From: Blasia pusilla
Lineage: Eukaryota; Marchantiophyta; Marchantiopsida; Blasiales
Direction: 5' to 3'
Assembly: GCA_050084515.1 (NCBI GenBank)
Contig: CM114273.1
Location: 5,084,001-5,148,000 of the forward strand
DNA length: 64,000 nt
The first letter of the stretch is position 1. The number at the start of each line of letters is the position of its first letter. The notes below the pieces were generated by a model. The model ran no database searches, had not been told where the DNA came from, and saw only the letters and a list, made by a program, of their open reading frames with translations. The position numbers were made by a program, and so were the translations under genes. This document shows positions 36,561-46,487 of the stretch, piece by piece.

Positions 36561-37260
36561 ATTGGCTTGATTGGCATCATCTCTGAGATTCAATGGAGAA
36601 TTGCAGCACTAGTCAGCATTACTTCAGAAGTAAATGTATAAGAGGATGGATGAAAAGCTGATTTATTGACCATGGGGACCCAAGAGGTCAATTGTGGGAC
36701 TTGAAGTGAATACTTGCAGTACCTTGGTTGGTCAGATCATGAAAGACATTTGAGAGCCATAGAAGGCACACTGGTGTAAGTAGGCCATTTCGACGCTTAC
36801 AATAATTTCGTAGACAGTTCCCTTAAACCATGGTCTTAAAAATGGCACAAGAATTGGATGGGATACTTCAGTGTGTTCACTTTCACATTCATGTGGTAGT
36901 ACTCTGGTGGTTAAGTTTTTTATAGGGTTACGGTTGTTCACAGGTGCTGTCAGTGCTCCTACATGCACAGAAATTCTCAAAATGTTGCGTTCAAGAATGC
37001 ACGAATTCCACAGTCCAAGCAAAATTAGGTCCCACTTTTACAGCTGACAGTTTTGACCCTCGAAGTTATTCAGAGATTAGGTACAAAATCGGCAGAACGG
37101 AGGGACAGAAGCTACAAGCCGTGAAGAGAAGGGTCGCCAGGAGGGAGAACGGGGAATAATGAAATCTCAACACTGGAAGAGTTGCGACATGGGATTGCAC
37201 AGGTAGTCCAGTTCAAGCCAAGATCCGTACGAAGTTCCGAACTCGAAAGGGTAGTTCCAC
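36561..37260. other. Probable 5' exon/intron and promoter of the TPR gene
   Basis: No minus-strand frame with a convincing start joins to the first supported TPR exon. The region should contain the missing first exon and leader. Nothing else is recognised. Confidence 0.35.
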
Positions 37261-37272
37261 CTTAGGTGACAG

Positions 37273-37429
37273 GGAGAGACTGTACTCATTAATAAGTGCC
37301 AGTCATAATCTTGCGATGAGAAACCCCGCGGTCTTGTTGGATCGTGAGAGAGAGAGACTGTACTCATTAAGTAGTGCCTGTCGCAGCCTTGCGACCATAG
37401 ACCCCGCGCAATATCTTGCGCGGTGTAAC

Positions 37430-37470
<41 letters not shown>

Positions 37471-37600
37471 TCATTAAGTAGTCTGTCGCAGCCTTGAGAC
37501 CACAGACCCCGAGCCCAGGTTGAACACAGGTGCAAGACACAGGGATGGAAGAAGTGACGGAAGTACCGGATGAGAGGAGACTCGAGTCAGAGCTTACAGT
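37273..37600 (+). repeat. Three imperfect tandem units with GA-microsatellite starts
   Basis: Units begin at about 37273, 37346 and 37433. Each has a (GA)n stretch, TACTCATTAAGTAG, CTGTCGCAGCCTTGCGACC and GACCCCG. The third runs on to GAAGAAGTGACGG...GATGAGAGGAGA, which matches the dispersed copy at 4614-4760. Confidence 0.75.
37433..37467 (+). repeat. (GA)n microsatellite
   Basis: About 17 uninterrupted GA units. Confidence 0.95.
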
Positions 37601-37663
37601 ACATAGTGCTGGTGTGAAGCTTCGAGGTATCAACCAAGAAACTCTTCCCAGCTATCAGACCAA

Positions 37664-37664
<1 letters not shown>

Positions 37665-37748
<84 letters not shown>
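37665..37748 (+). repeat. Compound (GT)n(GA)n microsatellite
   Basis: About 9 GT units run directly into about 33 GA units. Long frames through it (ERERER, LSLSLS) are artefacts of the repeat. Confidence 0.95.
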
Positions 37749-37752
<4 letters not shown>

Positions 37753-38620
37753 GTTTCTTCATTGAAGGACTCTTCTTCTTGCAGAGGGTGTCGTGGGGCA
37801 GTGATTCGAGGCCGAGAAGGACCTCGCTTGCCCACACCGAAGGATCTGGAAGCCATAATGACGGCTCCCACTCCACTCTCCACTTCCCATCCCACCACTC
37901 TCGCGAATGCAGGGCCCCTTCCCACGCTCAACGCCGTTCCTCTCCACCTCTGCCTGCCCAGGCTCACTGTCTCCCCTTCCCCTCTCTTTCCCCCACCACG
38001 CACCCCCGCTGCAATCTTCACTATCCCTGCCGCTCCTCCAATCCTCCGCCCCACAACGTTCGTCATTCCCGTTGCCTCCATCACCCCAACTCCCATCTCC
38101 TACCACTGCTCTTCCAACCCTCACCTGTCCCAAAACCTCAATGCATCGAAAAAAGGTCACTTCTCCAACTCAAATGATTCCACACCATCCACAGCTTACC
38201 AATTCCCTGCAGCAGCCGCAAACTAACTGCTTATCCCGTCCCTTCTCTCCGCTTCACTTCACCAGGGTACCTCTGAACCTCGTGAAGCAACAGAATTCCT
38301 CGAACCTGTACCTCTGCCGCCACGCCCCAGCTGCATCCAAGCGGCTCCGGCCTGCGCAGGCGCCATATCTTGCGCTCAATCCTCCACGAACGCGCCGCGC
38401 ATTCACCGCCAGAGCTGCTATGTCCTCCAACAAACAAACAACAAATCCCGATCTCCCGGTTGCTCCACCTCAGCCGCTCCCGTCACAAAGTAGCAAATCC
38501 CAATTTCCTGCGCTCCGCCATTACTCTGCTCTCCATTCCTTCAAGGCGTCCGGCCCTACGCGACCCCACCGCGGAGCTCAAAATTCTCCTAGAATCCACA
38601 GGATGAGCAATTCCTCGTTT
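37749..38620 (+). other. GC-rich Pro/Ser-rich coding-like stretch, unassigned
   Basis: Base composition is coding-like and cytosine-rich on the plus strand. Plus-strand frames 37857-38226 and 37907-38644 encode Pro/Ser/Thr-rich products resembling an organelle transit peptide or a disordered leader, and 38370-38606 ends LRDPTAELKILLESTG. No frame spans the region and no family is recognised. It could be the 5' exon of a plus-strand gene whose remainder was displaced by the Helitron ending at 38870, or a bidirectional promoter. Low certainty. Confidence 0.3.
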
Positions 38621-38642
38621 TTCTCTCTCTCTCTCTCTCTCT
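38621..38642 (+). repeat. (TC)n microsatellite
   Basis: About 11 CT units. Confidence 0.9.
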
Positions 38643-38869
38643 AGTTTGTTCGTCCGCTCCCTCTCTCAGTACACTAACGACTGATCTCGGCCGCCCCTCG
38701 TTCGCTGCGGCTTTGGCTTATCCTTCGCTCCGACGCGTTCGGATGGCAAATGGGTGGATTTTCTAAGGGGATACATTTGCCACTAGCCCTACGGACGTAA
38801 TCTTCCCGTGATATTATGTACTCCGCATCATCATGTAAGAAACATGTAATAACTTTTTTTATTTTATAA

Positions 38870-38895
38870 CTAGTAAGAAATGCCCGTGCCGGCAT
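38870..38895 (-). mobile_element. Helitron 3' terminal hairpin and CTAG
   Basis: A 5-bp stem with 6-nt loop lies 6 nt before CTAG|T. The motif GGGCA...CTAGT is shared in form with the ends at 15250 and 59663. Confidence 0.8.
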
Positions 38896-39689
38896 CGAAA
38901 TTTAGCATATGCAAACTAGTTAGAAATTTGTAATGCAAGTGAAGCATTACAAAATTTAGAAAATGCCAACCAATATAAAACTTCATATATATAATGTTAT
39001 TTTAATTTAATTTAGTATTTCATTATATATAACATTTCTAGTGTAAATATCTATTTTGTTAGTAGTATTTTCATTATCCGTCATAATATGAATAGAATTC
39101 CTCGAGCTTATTTTTGACAAGACAACATGCAATTGCCCATGAAAAAATATTGGATTGGGCAAGTAAATACCAACTCTATCTAATGTTTGACCTTGAGACT
39201 TATTAATAGTCATCGCAAAAGTAGGACGGATAGGAAATTGAAATCGTCGTAAATCAAAAGGTAGGCCGGAATCAGAAGTAATCAATGGAATGCGTGGAAT
39301 GAAAACTCGAGCTCATATGTTTCTTCCCGTGATAATTGTTGCATCTATAAGATGTCGACTAAAGCCAGCTGTCACTAGCCGAGTCCCGTTTGCTTGTCCC
39401 TTTGCTCCATTCATATTCCGTAATAGCATTATCGGAGCTCCAATCTTCAAAGTCAAACAATGAGGTGGCAATCCAGATGGTAAACATGTATTCAAAAATT
39501 CTGTTGGATAAACAAGTCTCATCTCATCGTCGGAAACAGAATCAGCACTCAAAAAAGTATGCTCCTACAAAAACAAAATAAATCATTAATAATAAGAGAG
39601 ATGATAGAAAAATGTAGCAATAGAACAATCAAAATAGAATAATGATATTCAAGAATATAAATATTACCTCTCCTGGAAATCGAGACATG

Positions 39690-40205
39690 TGTCACGTCTT
39701 TTAGGATAGATCGGTGGGATCTAATAGAGCGCCTTCATGAGTAGTGGAGGACACGCCCAATAGGTCGAGGGTGACCTGCTGAGGCCCTTGGAAACCTGAG
39801 ATAGCAGGTTTCCCCTTCGTTTCGGCTCATTTGGAGCCATATTGAGGAACTTACTATTTTAGGTAAATATCATTTTGACTATATGATCGACTTACTATTT
39901 TTGGTAAGTGACCATTGACCTCCTACATCAGGTCAAGAGCCAAGGAGGTGACTTGGGAGAATAGGTTACCATGGAGAGAGCTTGGGAGAGGGGAGGGGTA
40001 TACCTCAAGGAGAGAGAGCTTGAGAGCTCATTCTCTCTTTGTTGAACTTCTTGGCATGAGGCGGCGGAGCTATGGTCCCTTGCCTTGTGAGTGTAACCCG
40101 AGCCTCTCATTAGGAGAGTAGGTTTGGTTTGACATGAGAGAGAGTGCACACCTTTGAGAGCTATGGTGTGAGATGGTGTAGAGAAAGATTGGAGCTTACT
40201 TTACA
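39690..40205 (+). repeat. Probable gypsy LTR (TG...CA)
   Basis: Begins TGTCACG, ends TTACTTTACA. Part of it (about 40022-40200) recurs inverted at 41531-41707. A functional pair was not found. Confidence 0.6.
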
Positions 40206-41525
40206 AAGAGAGAATGGAATGAAGAGGAGTCGGTGCCAAGATGGCACGCGTCAGCCTATTTAGGCATGTTGGCTATGGGGAGCCAGAGTGTGGAGACTTC
40301 GATGGCGAGGTCTAGTGGAGAGTCCTTGGATCCCGAGGCCAGTGAGGACACGACAAGTGGCCAAGATATTCATGATGATGGAGTAGTCTTGGAGTACCTT
40401 CGTACTGGCAGCCTTGCGAGCACCATGGATGCTAGAGAGCGGGATCGGATCCTACAGTGGGCCAGACGGTTCCGTTGGGAGGGGACACATGTTTTGAGGG
40501 TTTGGGAGGATGACAGAGTACGCGTAGTGCCGCATCCTTTGCAGAGAGCACGACTACTGCAGCATGCCAACGAGGAGTTGGGTCACTTTGGGGTGAAGCG
40601 GACGTATAGCTTGCTCCAGATTCAGTATTGGTGGCGAGGCATGCAGATCGACGCGTTCAGCGTTTGTTGCCAGGTGCATGGTGTGTGATCGGGTCCGAGC
40701 ATCGTTCAATGCCGACTCCGAGTTGCATCCATTACCGATCATGGGCTTAGGGTATAGATGGAGTTTGGATTTTGCAGACCTTTGCCCTTGACGGAGCGTC
40801 CACGATCGTTATGTGTTGGTGATGGTCGAGCACTTCTCGAAGTGGATCGAGTTGGTTGCATTGCCTGACAAAGCAAGTGAGGGAGTAGCTTATGCCTTCC
40901 TTGACAAAGTGCTGAGTCATTATGGCGCACCGGTTGAGGTGTTGACAGCCAGGGTACCGAGTTTCGCGGTGAGTTCCAGGCCTTGTGTGATCAGGCGCTG
41001 ATCGACCACCGCACGACTTCGCGAGATCATCCTGAGGCGGATGGATTAGCGGAGAGAGTTGTGCAGACGGTGAAGAGGGGTTTACGCAAGTATGGCTTGC
41101 AGAGAGGTTACGTAGGAGATTGGGACCTCCAGTTGCCATGGTTGGCGATGGGATACAAATTCAGCACGCAGACATCCTTAGCTATGGAGAGCCAGAGTGT
41201 GGAGACTTTGATGGCGAGGTCTACTGGAGAGTCCTTGGATCCCGAGGCCAGTGAGGACACGACAAGTGGTCGAGATATTCATGATGATGGAGTAGTCTTG
41301 GAGTACCTTCGTACTGGCAGCCTTGCGATCACCATGGATGCTAGAGAGCGGGATCGGATCCTACAGTGGGCCAGAGGGTTCCGTTGGGAGGGGACACATG
41401 TTTTGAGGGTTTGGGAGGATGGCGAGCATGCAGCGAGTGCCGCATCCTTTGCAGAGAGCACGACTAGTGCAGCATGCCCACGAGGAGTTGGGTCACTTTG
41501 GGGTGAAGCGGACGTATAGCTTCAA
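40206..41525 (+). pseudogene. Gypsy RNase H/integrase fragment, internally duplicated
   Basis: The plus strand encodes HASAYLGMLAM...SGQDIHDDGVVLEYLRTGSLAS, a zinc-binding region (HANEELGHFGVKRTY), VMVEHFSKWIELVALPDKAS and HPEADGLAERVVQTVKRG. The segment about 40267-40620 is repeated directly at about 41178-41522 (same MESQSVET...RFRWEGTHVLRVWED content). The second catalytic motif reads LTARVPSF, so the core is inactive. Confidence 0.75.
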
Positions 41526-41530
41526 ACGGA

Positions 41531-41707
41531 GAAAGTAAGCTCCAATCTCTCTCTACACCATCTCACACCATAGCTCTCAAAGGTGTGCACTCTCTCTCAT
41601 GTCAAACCAAACCCACTCTCCTAATGAGAGGCTCGGGTTACACTCACAAGGCAAGGGACCATAGCTCCGCCGCCTCATGCCAAGAAGTTCAACAAAGAGA
41701 GAATGAG
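41531..41707 (-). repeat. Inverted LTR fragment
   Basis: Reverse complement of about 40022-40200, from AGCTCATTCTCTCTTTG to GGAGCTTACTTT. It is fused to integrase sequence at 41711, truncating that copy after ELVALP. Confidence 0.8.
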
Positions 41708-41710
41708 CTC

Positions 41711-44700
41711 AGGCAATGCAACCAACTCGATCCACTTCGAGAAGTGCTCGACCATCACCAACACATAACGACTGTGACGCTCCGTCAAGGGCAAAGGTCC
41801 TGCAAAATCCAAACTCCATCTATACCCTAAGCCCATGATCGGTAATGGATGCAACTGTGGAGTCGGAGCATTGAATGATGCTCGGACCCGATCACACACC
41901 ATGCACCTGGCAACAAACTACTGAACGTCAGTCTGCATGCCTCGCCACCAATACTGAATCTGGAGCAAGCTATACGTCCGCTTCACCCCAAAGTGACCCA
42001 ACTCGTGGGCATGCTTTGCGAAGAGTCGTGCTCTCTGCGAAGGATGCAAAGACACGCGCGTACTCTGTCATCCTCCCAAACCCTCAAAACATGTGTCCCC
42101 TCCCAACGGAACCGTCTGGCCCGCTGTAGGATCGGATCCCGCTCTCTAGCATCCATGGTGCTCGCAAGGCTGCCAGTACGAAGGTACTCCAAGACTACTC
42201 CATCATCATGAATATCTTGGCCACTTGTCGTGTCCTCACCGCCTCGGGATCAAGGACTCTCCACTAGACCTCGCCATCGAAGTCTCCACACTCTGGCTCC
42301 CCATAGCCAACATGCCTAAATAGGCTGACGCGTGCCATCCTGGCACCGACTCCTCATCACTCTCTCCATGCCATCGAGCTCTAGTCGCATCTCGCTAACC
42401 CGGGCATGGGTTACGACTCAACCCATCTGCATCCTGGTTGAGCGTCCCAGGTCTATGTACCACCGAAAATCATACTCCCGCAACAACAGAGCCCATCTCG
42501 CAAGCTTCCTGTAAGCTTTGCCGGACTCCATCAACCACTTCGGTGGTTGATGATCGATGATAATGGTAAAGGGGTTGCGAATAAGTAACACCTGAAATGT
42601 GCGATGACCCATACCGACCAAGCACTCACCCTCATACGAGTTGTACGTCTCTGCGGCGTTGTTCGGCGGCTAGCGTAAGCCACCACGAACTCTCTACCCT
42701 CATCATCATCTTTGGGTGAGCACCGCCCAAGCCCCAACATGCTCCAATCTGGGTGCAACTGGAAAGGACGCCCCCTGATCGGTCTCCTCAAGATGGGTGC
42801 GGACGTCAACCTGTCCTTGAGCAACTGAAATGCTCGCTCCTGCTCATCCCCCCAGTGCCACTCAGCGGCTTCGCAATCGAACTGAATCCCTTGACGTATC
42901 GCCGATAGAAGTTCGCCAATCCCATGAATGCACGGACACGGCTCACATCTGTAGGGCGTGGAATGCGTGAGATAGCCTCTACCTTCGTCTGCTGAACACC
43001 AAGGCCCCCTGGGTATATCGTATGATCCAAGTACTCAATGTGGTCGTAGAAGAACTTGCGCTTGCCTGGATGTAGCTTAAGCCCATGTAATTGCAATCGT
43101 CGAAACACCTCCTCTAGATGTTGCTCATGCTCCTCAACCGTGGCGCTAAAGACTACGATGTCATTAATATAACACCTAGCAAAATCCAGACCAGCCAAGA
43201 TCCTATCCATGACCCTCTGAAACTCAGCCGGGGCATTCTTTAACCTAAATGGTAAGAACCGCCACTGGTACAAACAATCCTTCCCGTGAGGATCGATGCC
43301 CCAAAAATGCCATCTTCTTTGTCCTCCAATCGATAGGCGGTGATGGTATCCGCTCATAAATCAATGAATCAAGATCTTTGCGTGACCAATCGCATCAAAG
43401 ATCTCTCGGGGTGGGCATGGCATACCTATCGGACTTAAATGCGCCGATTGATAGGTCGGTAATCCCCACACATCCGCCTATCCGTCCAGCTGCCATGCAC
43501 ATCCTTCTTGGCGGGCATGACAGTGGCAGATGCATACTCCCCATGCGACATCTCCACTAGTCCTGCTCCGACCAAGTCCTGGCTCCTACTCTGAATCAGA
43601 GCCCTCTCCATATCACTGTACCTGTAGGGTCGTCGGAAGATCGGCATATCACTCGACAACTCAATGCGGATCCCCGGTCCCTTCAGCGTACCCAAATCCT
43701 CCATGCTAAACGCAAAGCACCTCCTATAACTCCTAAGGAACTGATGTATTCGGCGCCGCTCTCCTCCTATCAACTTAGGGCCCATATTTGGCTCCCAAGT
43801 CTCCATCGTGACTACGGTAGGACTCTCCGGCGCGGGTATCGTTGGTTGCTATGGTGCAACCCCGTCTCGAACAACAACACTCGGCCGCTCTCCTGCAGCC
43901 AACTGCAAACTCAGATCTCCTCCACGCAAAGCGTTCGAAACCACGCTCGATGTTGTGGCTATCATCTCCTTGCGTACACTGCAAAACATCCCAAGAAGTC
44001 CAAGGGTGTCTCTCCCGATCTCCCTGGTACGTAGATCTCCTCGGTCTCGCCCCGACCCGCCCTCCACCGTCTCGGTAGGCATGGGGCTCACCAACGCAAC
44101 CGCTGTGATCTGTCGCGATCTCATATGACGCTGCTCAGCCACTCCCAGGCTGAGGATCCATGTCAAACAGTTCAGGTCCATCGCCTGACCCAAGACATGG
44201 CATCGTGATGCCTCTGACACTGATGGTACTGCCGTCACTCCTGTGGGAAATCCCATCTCTCGCTCTCTCTCGTCGGCGTTGGGCTCCACCAACCGCTGAA
44301 ACTGGTCATCCCAAACCAAGCGAGGACCGGCCTCCTTGTATGCATAGGAAGCGGGAAAACTCACAAACGTGGGCAAGGCTGCCCGCGGCTTGCCTACCAT
44401 GTTGACCACAGTCAACGGTGGTCTATCATCGTGCCTCACTGCCTGTGATCAACGATCTGGATCCAAAATGGAATCCACTAACAAATGGGAGGGGCGCTCC
44501 AGTCTCCCATACGCCCTCCATAACACCGCATGGGGCACCAAGTTGGTCCACCATAGACGCGGGCGATGGGCTCTAGAACCTACACTCGCCGCATCCAAGA
44601 ACACTGCTGGACCAATCCAGGCACGCACCTGATGAGCACTCGTCACCACCAGTGACCTGGAGTCTCCTAAGATCGGCACATTCTCCAGAATGTAGGCTGG

Positions 44701-46487
44701 AGAACGAGACGGTGCTCCCTGAATCGCCGTAAGACCTCAACATCTCCCAAAACAACCTGGAACGAGTGTCAGCCAACCCGCTGCCTCGTCCGGCACTCGA
44801 TTGGCCCTGACATAGCCAACCGGAAATGACCAAATCAATGGTCCCTACCCGCTCTAAGTCCTGCGCCCCCAACAACAAAATATCCTCGGTGAGGGAACTC
44901 GGTACTTCAGATCTGCGGACGCTTGCACAATAAGTTGGGAAAACGAGGCGTAATTGCGCCACATGTTGTAGTGAGACGCGCCTTGCAACATCATCACTCT
45001 CCACATACAGTCTTGCTATACTCGCACTCCTGCTGCAAAAAAAAAGAAAGCTAACCGGTGCTAATCCCTCAAAAGAGATCTAACACTCGAATACCCTCCT
45101 CCGGGGTACACCACACAATGGGTGTGGTATCCAGGGTGTCATCATAGCACTCCCCGCTACCTCAGGTTCCTCGGACCCGTCACGCCTGGTGCAAACGCCC
45201 GCTCCACGCTGGTGCGCACGTGCTCATCGCTAATCGTTGAAGCTCCTCGGTGGAGCCCAACAGCCGCACCTCTCCTCCACGGAATGATGCGGCTACCATA
45301 ACACTCCTCTCCATAGAAATGTCGAACGGAGTATCCTCTGCATGGACATGTCCCTCAATCAAATCACTAGGCCAAGTGATGGCACCGCTAAATCGCTAAG
45401 GTCGCCATCTCTCTGGCCGTTGCTCGATCATCGCACTGTGAATCGAACGGGTAATGAGCTAAGGCGCCCATCACCGATCGCCATCCTGGTGCAGAGGGAC
45501 GCTGAATCCTCCCAAGTAATCCAGGGAAAACCCCATCGGGTATAACACTGCTCCACCAACCAAGACGTTGTAGGACTCAGCATCAGTCACTATCGCCTTG
45601 GCGCGCACCACGGACTCATCTGTAGGATGCCCTAGGCGAATCCTCACCACGACCTCCTGTCGGGTGATATACTGTGTGGTACTCGCTCCACCCAAGGATG
45701 TCTGTATCCGAAATGGACAACACTCCACATCGGCTCTCGTCAAGCCCAATCCTTTGAATGACGCTTTTCCCAACATCAAGGGTTGCGCTCTTGAATCCAA
45801 CAAGACGCGCTGCGGACTAAAAGCTCTACCTCCAGGACTCACCAACTGGAAGACCTCTCCTCGGTTATTCAGCAACACAACACCAGGAGAAGCCATGGCA
45901 CGCTCTATCGCGGGTCTAGCGGGCATCTCCGCCATCCTAGCAGCCGCAGCCTGCCATGAATCTGACGTGGACGGCCCAGGCATCCGCTCCAAGGGCAGGT
46001 CCATCACCTCCTCTGCAATCACCTCTGAACGTGATGCAGGAACTCCAACTCCGTGCTCACATAGTGAAGCGGCCAGCCGAAAAGCCTCGGCGGGCGTACC
46101 CCCCAACGTCACAACATCGGAAGCAGAAAATAAAGGAGTGCGGTACCCTAAACGGTGGCCGCCCCCAACAATGTGCTCGACACATGCCCCTCCTGAGCAT
46201 CAACAATAGGAGTCGTCGCACTCGCTTCTCCCATCGCCCTCCGTGTCTGCACACCAACAACATTTCCAACTCTCCAGGAACTTTGATGAGGACCCATCGA
46301 TGGGGTCCTCATCGTTTCGCACAATGTGAAAGACTGAGGAAGCCTTGTCTGTCTTCTGGCTTCCCCTCGCTGTGGATCCAACTCTGCGGCTGCTCCTTGC
46401 GTCACAACTGCGGCGGCCTCCATCTGGGCAACCCCGCACATCCATCCAGGATCCTCCAGATCTCTAGCTGGATGTGCGGAGAATTGG
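41711..46487 (-). pseudogene. Gypsy gag-pol remnant, copy 2
   Basis: Minus-strand order: gag tail (46487-46112, VDAQEGHVSSTL), protease (about 46112-45471, RVLLDSRAQPLMLG), RT (about 43806-42806, FRLKNAPAEFQRVMDRILAGLDFA), RNase H (42824-42418) and integrase (42350-41711, CDRVRASFNAP, WSLDFAGPL, HFSKWIELVALP). The RT catalytic box reads YIND (43160-43171) where copy 1 has YIDD, and the protease DSG is DSR. Several frameshifts separate the blocks. It is closely related to copy 1 but is inverted and truncated in integrase at the LTR junction. Confidence 0.85.

Larger units (their letters stand above)
39690..46487. mobile_element. Rearranged Ty3/gypsy element (copy 2) nested in the Helitron helicase
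   Basis: Left edge: TGTCACGTC... directly after helicase codons HMSRFPGE (minus strand). Right edge: at about 46487 after VDIINGE. Content: an LTR-like block (39690-40205, +), a plus-strand integrase part (40206-41525), an inverted LTR piece (about 41531-41707) and a minus-strand gag-protease-RT-RNase H-integrase part (41711-46487). No LTR or gag start remains at the right edge and no 5-bp duplication is evident, so the insertion was followed by deletion and inversion, or two copies recombined. Confidence 0.8.

Noticed and set aside
37530-38177. Long frames rich in ERERER or LSLSLS
   Set aside because: Translation of GA/GT microsatellites, open in all phases because the dinucleotides lack stops.
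43808-44128. Plus-strand frames in 43.4-46.2 kb (up to 203 residues)
   Set aside because: Complement of the minus-strand gypsy gag-pol remnant, which carries the recognisable motifs.
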